Positions 31,453-38,637 of a stretch of DNA of 64,000 nucleotides are shown here, in pieces. Under the pieces are notes generated by a model. It did no database searches. It saw only the letters and a program-made list of their open reading frames with translations, and had not been told where the DNA came from. The stretch spans positions 1 through 64,000 of the forward strand of contig NZ_LQOM01000014.1 of the NCBI RefSeq assembly GCF_002101595.1, in the 5' to 3' direction. Source of the DNA: Mycobacterium celatum. GTDB taxonomy: Bacteria > Actinomycetota > Actinomycetes > Mycobacteriales > Mycobacteriaceae. The position numbers and the translations under genes were made by a program. Position 1 is the first letter of the stretch. Each line of letters opens with the position of its first letter.

Positions 31453-32901
31453 TTAAGCCGGTACTTCGCTGCGATCCCCACTCCAAAGCGTGTGGAACTT
31501 ACCCGGCGCGTCGATGCGCCCGTAGGTGTGCGCGCCGAAGAAGTCGCGCTGCGCCTGGGTGAGCGCGGCGGGCAGTCTTGCGGTGCGCAGGGCGTCGTAA
31601 TACGACAGCGCCGAGGAGAATCCCGGAATCGGGATACCCAGCCGGGTGGCGGTGCACACCACCCGGCGCCAGCTGTCGATCGCCGATTCGACGGCGCTGC
31701 GGAAATACGGTGCGACGAGCAGGCTCGCCAGATCGGGGTCGGCGTCGAACGCTTCCTTGATGCGGTTGAGGAACTTCGCCCGGATGATGCAGCCGCCGCG
31801 CCAGATGGTCGCCAGGTCGCCGGGGGTGATGTTCCAGCCGTATTGGGCGCTGCCGGCCTGAATCTGGTTGAACCCTTGCGAATACGCGACGATCTTCGAG
31901 GCATACAGCGCCTGCCGGACGTCCTCGGTGAAGGTCTCCGGGTCGGTGGGCCGCTCGCCGAGGCGGCCCGACGCCAGACCCACGGCGGCCTTGCGCTGCT
32001 CGACCGATCCGGACAGCGCGCGGGCGAACACCGCCTCGGCGATCCCGGTCACCGGCACGCCGAGATCCAGCGCCGACTTGACGGTCCAGCGGCCGGTGCC
32101 TTTCTGCTCGGCCTCATCGAGGATGACGTCGACCAGCGGCTTGCCGGTCTTGGCGTCCACCTGGCGAAGCACCTCGGCGGTGATCTCGACCAGGTAGCTG
32201 TCCAGGTCGCCGCCGTTCCACTCGGTGAAGATGTCGGCGATCTGCGGCGCGGTCAGGCCCAGCCCGTCGCGCAGCAGTTGGTAGGCCTCGCCGATCAGCT
32301 GCATATCGGAGTACTCGATGCCGTTGTGCACCATTTTGACGAAGTGGCCGGAGCCGTCTGGGCCGATGTGGGTACAGCACGGCACGCCGTCGACGTGTGC
32401 GGAGATCTCCTCGAGCAGCGGGCCCAGCGACTTGTAGGACTCCGCCGGGCCGCCGGGCATGATCGACGGCCCGTTCAGCGCGCCCTCTTCGCCGCCGGAG
32501 ATGCCCGCGCCGACGAAGTGCAGCCCACGTTCGGCCATCGCCTTCTCGCGGCGGATGGTGTCGGTGTAGAGCGCGTTGCCGCCGTCGATGATGATGTCGC
32601 CTTCTTCCATCGCGTCGGCGAGTTCGTTGATGACGGCGTCGGTGGCCTCACCGGCCTTGACCATGATCAGCACCCGGCGCGGCTTTTCCAGCGCGGCCAG
32701 GAATTCCGGGATGGTCTCGCTGCGCACAAAATTCCCTTCGGCGCCATGCTCTTTCAGCAGCGCGTCGGTCTTGGCGACGGACCGGTTGTGCAGCGCGACG
32801 GTGTAGCCGTGCCGGGCGAAGTTGCGGGCGATGTTCGACCCCATGACCGCCAGCCCGGTCACCCCGATCTGCGCACTACCGTTCGACTGCGACGAGCTCA
32901 T
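31453..32901 (-). CDS. gnd1: 6-phosphogluconate dehydrogenase (NADP-type, decarboxylating)
   Basis: A 482-residue 6-phosphogluconate dehydrogenase of the oxidative pentose phosphate pathway, giving ribulose 5-phosphate, CO2 and NADPH. The Rossmann motif GVTGLAVMGSNIARN is at about 13-27 and VMVKAGEATDAVI in the expected loop; substrate-site sequences are GAGISGGEEGALNGPSIMPGG (about 130-150) and HFVKMVHNGIEYSDMQLI. The start MSSSQSNGSAQ has GAGAGGCGG upstream; a longer frame adds 11 residues unlike the family. It precedes guaB1 by 15 bases. The upstream gap to the M56 protease gene holds repeat family B copy 2. Confidence 0.95.
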   Translation of the reverse strand: MSSSQSNGSAQIGVTGLAVMGSNIARNFARHGYTVALHNRSVAKTDALLKEHGAEGNFVRSETIPEFLAALEKPRRVLIMVKAGEATDAVINELADAMEEGDIIIDGGNALYTDTIRREKAMAERGLHFVGAGISGGEEGALNGPSIMPGGPAESYKSLGPLLEEISAHVDGVPCCTHIGPDGSGHFVKMVHNGIEYSDMQLIGEAYQLLRDGLGLTAPQIADIFTEWNGGDLDSYLVEITAEVLRQVDAKTGKPLVDVILDEAEQKGTGRWTVKSALDLGVPVTGIAEAVFARALSGSVEQRKAAVGLASGRLGERPTDPETFTEDVRQALYASKIVAYSQGFNQIQAGSAQYGWNITPGDLATIWRGGCIIRAKFLNRIKEAFDADPDLASLLVAPYFRSAVESAIDSWRRVVCTATRLGIPIPGFSSALSYYDALRTARLPAALTQAQRDFFGAHTYGRIDAPGKFHTLWSGDRSEVPA

Positions 32902-32970
32902 GTATCCGCCTCTCGGATTCGGGGGCCATGCCAAAGCCTTGCACCGAACACTGTGGCACAGGGCTCGTTT

Positions 32971-33011
32971 CGGCGGCGACCCGCTGCGCCCGGCTCCGCC
33001 GCGCTTGCGAT
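32971..33011 (-). repeat. 3'-end repeat, family B copy 2
   Basis: Read on the minus strand this 41-bp unit is ATCGCAAGCGCGGCGGAGCC...GGTCGCCGCCG, identical at 40 of 41 positions to 12601-12641. It begins eight bases past the TAG stop of the M56 protease gene and runs in that gene's direction, exactly as copy 1 follows secA2. The two copies lie 20 kb apart and in unrelated transcription units. Confidence 0.85.
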
Positions 33012-33018
33012 GGTCGGG

Positions 33019-33969
33019 CTAGCCGATGAACAGCCGTTCCAGTTCGGTCAGCCACGGCACGGCCAGCGCGATCGTCGGGACCACCAGCACGGCGGCCGCC
33101 GCCAGGTAGGCGCCGATCGACAGCATCACGCTGTTGCCGCGTCCGGACAGCCGGCGCACCCGCACCACCGTTGTCGGCCCGCCTGCCGCCAGCGCTCCCG
33201 ACGGCGTGCGCCCGGACGCGCAGGCCACCAACGCGCGGGCCAGGGGAGTACGGCCAACCACCCGCACCGCGGCGTCGTCGGCGAGCAGCTCGACGAGCAA
33301 CTGCACCGAGTTCAGCGCGCTGGTGCTGCGCACAATCCGCGGAAAGGCAGCGCGTACGGCGGTGAACGCTTCCAGCACGAGGTCATGGCGGGCACGCAGG
33401 TGCGCCCGCTCGTGGCTGAGGATGGCCGCGACCTCGGCGTCGGTGAGGCTGGTCAGTGCCCCCTCGCTGAGCACCACGCGGCTGCGGACGCCGGGCAGGC
33501 AGTAGGCGAGCGGTTGCGCCACCTCCAGGATTCGCAAATCGCGCGGTCGGGAGCCGGCCCGTGCGGGCATCGCGTCGTGGCCGACGCCGAGCAGGTCGAC
33601 GAGCATCCGGTGGTGGGCCCGTCGGCGCCGAGTGGCGATGGCGACCCGCAGCACGGCAACGGCCAGCCGCGCGCCGACCAGGACGGTGATCGCGAAAACG
33701 CTGACATAGGCCACCCATAGCGGCCAGCCGAGCCGTCCGATGTCACCGAGGACGCTTGCCGTGGGCCGCCCGTCGGGTCCGGGCATCAGCAGCCGGCTGG
33801 CGATCGCGATACCGGCGCTGAACGCCGAGAGCACCGCAGCGACGGCGATCGCCTGCCACAACACCATCGCTGCCCGGGGTGCGCGCAACGGCCAGGTCGC
33901 TCGTGCCAGGAGGGCCGGCACCGGGCCGACCAGCAGCACCGCGAGGATGGTGAAGGCCAGCGCGGACAC
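33019..33969 (-). CDS. M56-family membrane metalloprotease (BlaR1-like, Rv1845c-like)
   Basis: A 316-residue polytopic membrane protein. Hydrophobic helices lie at about 1-22, 36-60 and 82-110, and a final helix at about 285-305. The zinc protease motif ILSHERAHLRARHD (HExxH at about 186-190) sits in the cytoplasmic loop, as in BlaR1/MecR1 peptidases. It lacks the extracellular penicillin-binding sensor domain of true BlaR1. The neighbour 14 bases upstream is the BlaI repressor gene, so the pair is probably a sensor-protease and repressor module; in M. tuberculosis BlaI controls beta-lactamase and the ATP synthase region (established). The activating signal is unknown. Confidence 0.9.
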   Translation of the reverse strand: MSALAFTILAVLLVGPVPALLARATWPLRAPRAAMVLWQAIAVAAVLSAFSAGIAIASRLLMPGPDGRPTASVLGDIGRLGWPLWVAYVSVFAITVLVGARLAVAVLRVAIATRRRRAHHRMLVDLLGVGHDAMPARAGSRPRDLRILEVAQPLAYCLPGVRSRVVLSEGALTSLTDAEVAAILSHERAHLRARHDLVLEAFTAVRAAFPRIVRSTSALNSVQLLVELLADDAAVRVVGRTPLARALVACASGRTPSGALAAGGPTTVVRVRRLSGRGNSVMLSIGAYLAAAAVLVVPTIALAVPWLTELERLFIG

Positions 33970-33983
33970 GCTGCCAGTCTCCC

Positions 33984-34400
33984 TCAGTCCTCGGCTTGAT
34001 CGCCAGCGGTTGGGGCGTCGGGATGGCCGGATTCCAATTCGTCGAGTGCCCGCCGCAGCGCCTCTGCCTCGTCGGCGCCGACGCGCTCGACGAAGTGCAC
34101 CAGCGCCGCCTGCCGGCTGCCGGAATCCGCGGCCTGATCCAGCGCGTCGACCATCAGCCCGGCGACCAGCTCGTCGCGGCCATGCACCGGTGTGTAGCGG
34201 TGCGCACGGTCGTCGCGGATTTGGGAGACCAAGTTCTTTTTGGCCAACCGCTGCAGGACGGTCATCACCGTCGTGTAGGCCAGGTCGCGCCGCACAGACA
34301 ACGCTTCATGCACTTGGCGGACAGTTTGGGGTTCCGGCGCAGACCACAGGTGGTCCATCACCGCCCGTTCGAGATCCCCCAGACGCGTCAGCTTAGCCAT
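33984..34400 (-). CDS. blaI: BlaI/MecI-type transcriptional repressor
   Basis: A 138-residue winged-helix repressor of the penicillinase repressor family: LGDLERAVMDHLWSAPEPQTVRQVHEALSV, then LAYTTVMTVLQRLAKKNLVSQIRDDRAHRYTPVHGRDELVAG. The protease-sensitive region of BlaI/MecI proteins is in the C-terminal dimerisation helix region. The first gene of the blaI-M56 unit. It should bind inverted TACTAC-type operators, and a candidate lies 43 bases upstream of its start, suggesting autoregulation. The start MAKLTRLGDLE has AGGAGATG upstream. The tail (about 118-138) is acidic, SGHPDAPTAGDQAED. Confidence 0.93.
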   Translation of the reverse strand: MAKLTRLGDLERAVMDHLWSAPEPQTVRQVHEALSVRRDLAYTTVMTVLQRLAKKNLVSQIRDDRAHRYTPVHGRDELVAGLMVDALDQAADSGSRQAALVHFVERVGADEAEALRRALDELESGHPDAPTAGDQAED

Positions 34401-34442
34401 ATCCGTTCATCTCCTGAGCAATGACGCAAGCGTACTCCGGCT

Positions 34443-34459
34443 TACTACCGACCGTCGTA
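34443..34459. promoter_or_regulatory. candidate BlaI operator
   Basis: TACTAC-CGACC-GTCGTA is an imperfect inverted repeat (TACTAC versus TACGAC on the other strand) situated 43 bases upstream of the blaI start. BlaI proteins recognise TACTAC/GTAGTA-type half sites, so autoregulation is plausible. One mismatch between the arms keeps confidence moderate. The remainder of 34401-34590 shows no gene. Confidence 0.4.
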
Positions 34460-34594
34460 CCAAGCGTTCTGCCGTCACCCGCCCAATCCATCGTGACACG
34501 ACCTATCGACCCCCGAGAACCAGCCATAACCCACGCTATTGGACACCGGTGTGAAAGTCGTCACAGTACTCCTTCGGTCGTTGATGCAGTTAAG

Positions 34595-34613
34595 TATGGT
34601 TAGCCTAACCAAA
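34595..34613. promoter_or_regulatory. IdeR iron box
   Basis: TATGGTTAGCCTAACCAAA matches the IdeR/DtxR consensus TTAGGTTAGSCTAACCTAA at 17 of 19 positions, allowing the usual A/T wobble, with a perfect GGTTAG-C-CTAACC core. It lies 26 bases upstream of the GTG of the next gene, where bound IdeR-Fe2+ would block transcription. This predicts repression by iron. Confidence 0.8.
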
Positions 34614-34638
34614 TTGAAACGCTGTAGGAGGAGCCCTC

Positions 34639-35403
34639 GTGCTGGCCCAGGTGGACGACCCGCTGATCGCGGCAATGGCCATTAGGCGGACGCTGCCGCT
34701 GCATGAATCCAGCCGGCGGCTCCGCGACCTGTATCCCCACAGCCCTCGCGTGTACGGCGTCGCGGTGCTCTGCGACGTCTCGCTGCGGCGGTGGTGGCCG
34801 CTGGCGTCGGCACTCACCACCAACCGGCTACAGATGATGTTCGACGGCGCCGCCGCCGACATGGATGTGCGCTCCGCCGCCCGGGAACTGGCGACCACGC
34901 TGGTCCATACAGTGGTCGGTCGCGTCGTGGCGCTGGTAGTGACGGAGGGCCGGGCCTGGGACACCGGGATCGAGAACCTGTGGGTCCATGTCGACGCCGA
35001 GGGCGCCATTGACTGGGCGGCGGTGGTCGATCCGACGCTGCGTGCGCTGCCCGACGACCCCTGTTTCGCCGGCGGGGCGCCCGAGGCGATGGTGCGGCTG
35101 CCGAGCGAGGCCGCGTTGACGACGTGGGTCGCGCACCGCTGCCACCGGACGTTGGCGCCGCTGTTCGCCCAGTTGCACACAGTCAGCTTCGGGGCGTTTT
35201 CGGTGGCAGCGATGTGGCAGATCGTGGGCTCCGCCGTCGTAGCTTCCGCGACACAGCTACCACAGCTGACCGCGGTCGACGAGCTGAGCGCGATGCGGCG
35301 AGGCCAAGCAGTGCTGGACGCGCTGGTCGGCTTCGGGCTGCCGGTGCGCGGCCAATCCTCGCGACGACCCCTTGCGAAGTTAGGACAGCCTTGCCTATGC
35401 TGA
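34639..35403 (+). CDS. iron-regulated protein, FhuF/siderophore-iron reductase-like (tentative)
   Basis: A 254-residue soluble protein. Visible blocks are VYGVAVLCDVSLRRWWPLASAL, FDGAAADMDVRSAARELATTLVHTVVGRV, LWVHVDAEGAIDWAAVVDP and FSVAAMWQIVGSAVVASATQLPQL followed by GQAVLDALVGFGLPVRG. The latter resembles the helical region before the [2Fe-2S] tail of FhuF-type ferric-siderophore reductases. The canonical FhuF CC...CxxC tail is not present; the protein stops at QPCLC. The GTG start follows GGAGGAG. An IdeR box sits just upstream, so it is almost certainly induced in low iron. In M. tuberculosis nothing equivalent separates blaI from Rv1847. Function is inferred mainly from regulation. Confidence 0.6.
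   Translation: MLAQVDDPLIAAMAIRRTLPLHESSRRLRDLYPHSPRVYGVAVLCDVSLRRWWPLASALTTNRLQMMFDGAAADMDVRSAARELATTLVHTVVGRVVALVVTEGRAWDTGIENLWVHVDAEGAIDWAAVVDPTLRALPDDPCFAGGAPEAMVRLPSEAALTTWVAHRCHRTLAPLFAQLHTVSFGAFSVAAMWQIVGSAVVASATQLPQLTAVDELSAMRRGQAVLDALVGFGLPVRGQSSRRPLAKLGQPCLC
35380..35398. promoter_or_regulatory. second IdeR-like iron box at the end of the preceding gene
   Basis: TTAGGACAGCCTTGCCTAT fits the IdeR consensus at about 15 of 19 positions and resembles natural boxes with a TTAGG...CCTA frame. It lies inside the last codons of the iron-regulated gene and about 128 bases upstream of the thioesterase start. It could control the thioesterase or act as an internal IdeR site. Confidence 0.5.
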
Positions 35404-35470
35404 GTACGTCGAGCACGCAATGACCGCGGAGAGTCCTGAGGGCTGCAGCGACCCCCGGTCCACTCGATCG

Positions 35471-35501
35471 GCGAGCCCCACGCCTGATGCGTGGGGCTCG
35501 C
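35471..35501. terminator. strong hairpin between iron gene and thioesterase
   Basis: A perfect 13-bp inverted repeat, GCGAGCCCCACGC-CTGAT-GCGTGGGGCTCGC, with a five-base loop. No T-run follows, as is common for mycobacterial hairpin terminators. It probably ends the iron-regulated transcript about 70 bases after its stop. It also lies only 25 bases upstream of the next gene's GTG, so a 5' UTR role there is possible. Confidence 0.65.
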
Positions 35502-35525
35502 CCGCGTTGGTGTAGACACAAAGAC

Positions 35526-35948
35526 GTGCAACCGCTGCCAGGATCCGTCGTGCCACCCGAATTCGGCGCACCGTTCGACAACCACATCGGGTTGGTCTTC
35601 ACCGAGCTCACCCCCGACGGGGCGCGCGCGCAGCTCGAGGTTCAGCCAAAGCTGTTGCAGCCGTTCGGAATTGTGCATGGCGGCGTGTACTGTTCGATGG
35701 TCGAGAGCATGGCCAGCGTGGCCGCCTACACCTGGCTGAGCGCACACGGCGGCGGCGCGGTCGTCGGCGTCAACAACAACACGGACTTCCTGCGCGCCAT
35801 CAGCAGCGGCATGGTCTACGGCCGGGCCGAACCGGTGCACCGCGGCCGGCTGCAGCAACTATGGCTCGTCACGATCACCGGTGCCGACGAGCGGCTGGTG
35901 GCCCGGGGGCAGGTCCGGCTGCAAAACCTCGAAACGCCGCCGGGCTAG
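35526..35948 (+). CDS. hotdog-fold thioesterase, PaaI type (Rv1847-like)
   Basis: A 140-residue acyl-CoA thioesterase-like hotdog protein: FGIVHGGVYCSMVESMASVAA (HGG motif at about 50-52, with the following Glu of the PaaI family), GVNNNTDFLRAISSGMVYGRAEPVHRG and LWLVTITGADERLVARGQVRL. It probably hydrolyses an aromatic or acyl CoA thioester as a tetramer. The GTG start VQPLPGSVVPPEFG agrees with M. tuberculosis. Its TAG stop shares the palindrome CTAG with the stop of the convergent ndh gene, so the genes overlap end to end. The urease genes that follow Rv1847 in M. tuberculosis are absent. Confidence 0.88.
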   Translation: MQPLPGSVVPPEFGAPFDNHIGLVFTELTPDGARAQLEVQPKLLQPFGIVHGGVYCSMVESMASVAAYTWLSAHGGGAVVGVNNNTDFLRAISSGMVYGRAEPVHRGRLQQLWLVTITGADERLVARGQVRLQNLETPPG

Positions 35949-37333
35949 CTCGCCGCTTTGGTCGCCTCGCCCTGATGCGCCTCGGCGGCCAGCACCGCCA
36001 GCTGCTCGAGCCGCGTGCGGGCGAATGCCTGCTGCTCGGTAATCGTGAGCTGGCCGCGGCGACCGCTCAGGAACGTCACCATCCACGACAACACCGTGGT
36101 GACCTTGTTCTTGAAGCCGATCAGGTAGATCAAGTGCAGCATCAACCACGCCAGCCAGGCGATGAGGCCGCCGAATTCCAGCGGGCCGATCTTGGCCACC
36201 GCGGAATACCTCGACACGGTGGCCATCGAGCCCTTGTCGAAGTACTGGAACGGCTCACGCTCTGCCGGATTGGCGCCGGCGAGTTCGGCTTTGATCGTGG
36301 TCGCGGCGTACTTGGCACCCTGAATTGCGCCCTGCGCCACACCAGGCACGCCCTCGACGGCCGCCATGTCACCGACGACGAACACGTTCGGGTGGCCCGG
36401 GATCGTCAGGTCGGGCAACACCTTCACCCGGCCGGCGCGGTCGAGTTCGACCCCCGATTGCCGGGACAGATCCCGGCCCAGCGGGCTGGCGGACACCCCG
36501 GCCGACCACACCTTGCAGGCCGATTCGATCCGCCGAATCGTGCCGTCGGAATCCTTGACCGTGATGCCGTTGCGGTCGACGTCGGTGACCATCGCGCCCA
36601 GCTGGATTTCGACCCCCATCTTTTCCAGCCGAGCGGCGGCCTTTTTTCCGAGCTTTTCACCCATCGGCGGCAGGACCGCGGGGGCCGCGTCAAGCAAGAT
36701 CACGCGTGCCTTCGTCGGATCAATTTGCCGGAACGTGCCTTTCAGCGTGTATTCGGCAAGCTCGGCAATTTGGCCCGCCATCTCCACACCGGTCGGACCG
36801 GCGCCGACGACGGTGAAAGTCAGCAGCCTCTTGCGCCGCTCGGGATCGTTGGACCGTTCCGCTTGCTCGAACGCGCTCAGGATGCGACCGCGCAACTCCA
36901 GGGCGTCGTCGATGGACTTCATGCCGGGAGCGAACTCGGCGAAATGATCGTTGCCGAAGTAGGACTGGCCGGCGCCCGCGGCGATGATCAAGCTGTCGTA
37001 GGGGGTTTCGTAGGTGTGGCCGAGCAACTCCGACACGACGAACTTGCCGGCCAGATCGATGTGGGTGACGTCGCCGAGCAGCACTTGGACGTTGCGCTGT
37101 TTGCGCAGGATGACCCGGGTCGGCGGGGCGATGGCGCCCTCGGCGACGATGCCGGTCGCGACCTGGTACAGCATCGGCTGGAAAAGATGATGGGTGGTAC
37201 GGCCAATCAACTTGATGTCGACGTCGGCCCGCTTGAGCTTCTTGACCGCGTTCAGTCCGCCGAATCCGGATCCGATGACGACGACACGATGGCGGCGATT
37301 GGGTGCAGCAGTGTCTTCGGGTTGGGCACTCAT
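35945..37333 (-). CDS. ndh: type II NADH dehydrogenase
   Basis: A 462-residue non-proton-pumping NADH:menaquinone oxidoreductase. FAD motif VVVIGSGFGGLNAVKKLKRA (about 17-36), NAD motif FTVVGAGPTGVEMAGQIAELA (about 172-192) and the quinone-site region VVGDMAAVEGVPGVAQGAIQGAKYAA (about 310-335). The amphipathic and hydrophobic C-terminal part (WLAWLMLHLIYLIGF) attaches the enzyme to the membrane. The start MSAQPEDTAAPNRRHR was chosen because it matches family length; the upstream extension is unlike other proteins. It is the main NDH-2 of mycobacterial respiration and a drug target. Confidence 0.96.
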   Translation of the reverse strand: MSAQPEDTAAPNRRHRVVVIGSGFGGLNAVKKLKRADVDIKLIGRTTHHLFQPMLYQVATGIVAEGAIAPPTRVILRKQRNVQVLLGDVTHIDLAGKFVVSELLGHTYETPYDSLIIAAGAGQSYFGNDHFAEFAPGMKSIDDALELRGRILSAFEQAERSNDPERRKRLLTFTVVGAGPTGVEMAGQIAELAEYTLKGTFRQIDPTKARVILLDAAPAVLPPMGEKLGKKAAARLEKMGVEIQLGAMVTDVDRNGITVKDSDGTIRRIESACKVWSAGVSASPLGRDLSRQSGVELDRAGRVKVLPDLTIPGHPNVFVVGDMAAVEGVPGVAQGAIQGAKYAATTIKAELAGANPAEREPFQYFDKGSMATVSRYSAVAKIGPLEFGGLIAWLAWLMLHLIYLIGFKNKVTTVLSWMVTFLSGRRGQLTITEQQAFARTRLEQLAVLAAEAHQGEATKAAS

Positions 37334-37499
37334 GGTGGGGGTTGCTCCTCGACGGCGACTGCGTTCATTAACACGGTAGTCGCCCGGGTTGGCCGCTATC
37401 GACGCCGACGCTGTGTGATCAGCCACACCAGTGAGCCAGATCGTGACGTGACTCGCGGCGCCAAAGCGGGTATCCGAAGCAATGTCAAAAGAGGCGCAA

Positions 37500-37733
37500 A
37501 TGGCAAAAGATCACGGTCCAAGCGTCAAAAACGACAAGCAATACGAGGGCTTGCGCAAGAAAGGAATGAGCAAGTCTCAGGCAGCGGCGATTTCGAATTC
37601 ACCCGGATCCTCCAGCAGAGGCGGCAAGAGTTCCGGCAGCAGCCAAAGCAAACCCAGCAGCGGCTCAGGTAGCGGCGGGAACACGGCTCAGAAAAAGGCT
37701 GCCGGCCGTAAGGGTGGCAAGAAGTCGAGCTAG
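37500..37733 (+). CDS. small basic stress-type protein (DUF7218-like)
   Basis: A 77-residue, very basic protein. The N-terminal half MAKDHGPSVKNDKQYEGLRKKGMSKSQAAAISNSP is conserved in many actinobacteria (DUF7218-like, with a KGMSKSxAAxIAN-type motif related to Rho/SAP-like mini-domains). The C-terminal half is low-complexity Ser/Gly/Lys, ending GRKGGKKSS. This suggests nucleic-acid association or stress induction. The ATG was chosen because AGAGG lies six bases upstream; another ATG 18 bases earlier is possible. It stands alone between divergent ndh and convergent SDR genes. Confidence 0.75.
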   Translation: MAKDHGPSVKNDKQYEGLRKKGMSKSQAAAISNSPGSSSRGGKSSGSSQSKPSSGSGSGGNTAQKKAAGRKGGKKSS

Positions 37734-37777
37734 CCCCGGCCGAATGGTCACGCCACGTACCGTAGCGTCAGCGACAG

Positions 37778-38455
37778 CTACGCGAAATGAGCCAGCGCGC
37801 CGTGGCTGACGTGCAGCAACTGGCCGGTGATGTGGCGTGCAGCGTGCGTGGTGAGGAACAGTGCCATCCGGGCGACCTCGGTGGCCGCCGACGGCGGCGT
37901 AGTACTCAGACCCTCGTAGCCGGGTTGCGCGCTGCGCCCCGCGGCGACGGCGTTGACCGTGATGCCGCGGGTGCCGAAGACCGTTGCCTGGCCCGCGACC
38001 CAGTTGGCCAACGCGGCCTTGACCGCGGCCTCGGCGCTGCCCGGACGCGGGTTTTCCGGCACAACGCTGACGATCGAGCCGCCTGAACGCAGATGATCGC
38101 CGACGGTCTGCACGGTCAGCACCGCCGAGAGCACTGTGGCGTCGAGCGCGCTCCGCCACGCGCCGGCCATGTCGGCCAGCGTGTAAGCCCGCGGGTCGCC
38201 GGCGTCCCACCGCGGCGCCGGCACGTTGACGATCGTGTCGAGGTGATGGGGGAACAGGCCCCGCACCTCGCTCAGGCTTTCCGGATCGGTGACGTCGCAG
38301 ACGATGGCGTCGGCGTCGAGTTCCTTGGCAACGACCTCGAGGTCCTCGCGCCGCGCGCCAACCAGTGTCACTTTGTGGCCGGCATCGCGAAAGCCTTCGG
38401 CAACGGCGCGACCCTGTTCGGTGTCGCCCCCGGTGACCAGCACCTCCACCGCCAT
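37778..38455 (-). CDS. short-chain dehydrogenase/reductase (Rv1856c-like)
   Basis: A 225-residue SDR-fold protein. The NAD(P) site is GGDTEQGRAVAEGFRDAG (about 8-25) instead of the canonical TGxxxGxG, and VCDVTDPESL fits the adenine loop. The catalytic YxxxK is not evident: the expected region reads PGSAEAAVKAALANWVAGQ, which keeps a Lys but no Tyr. The enzyme may therefore be an atypical or inactive SDR. It is divergent from modA, and an inverted repeat GACCCAG-AC-CTGGGTC lies at 38477-38492 just upstream of its start, a possible operator. The same gene flanks modA in M. tuberculosis. Confidence 0.82.
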   Translation of the reverse strand: MAVEVLVTGGDTEQGRAVAEGFRDAGHKVTLVGARREDLEVVAKELDADAIVCDVTDPESLSEVRGLFPHHLDTIVNVPAPRWDAGDPRAYTLADMAGAWRSALDATVLSAVLTVQTVGDHLRSGGSIVSVVPENPRPGSAEAAVKAALANWVAGQATVFGTRGITVNAVAAGRSAQPGYEGLSTTPPSAATEVARMALFLTTHAARHITGQLLHVSHGALAHFA

Positions 38456-38637
38456 GACCTCCTCGTGTTCGCGCCGGACCCAGACCTGGGTCTCAAGCGC
38501 ATGATGGCGTCGATCCCGGTCAATGTTACTGGACAGTAGCTACCTGCGGAACTCCGGACGCGCCACCGAAGCGGACAACATTGGATAACGGTTCGACCGC
38601 CGCGCGCCCGCACCCCCGACCAGCTAGGTTTGACGGC

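Noticed and set aside
38477..38492. GACCCAG-AC-CTGGGTC as a ModE operator for modA
   Set aside because: ModE boxes have a different sequence, and the repeat sits beside the SDR start, about 150 bases from modA; noted only as a possible operator of the SDR gene.
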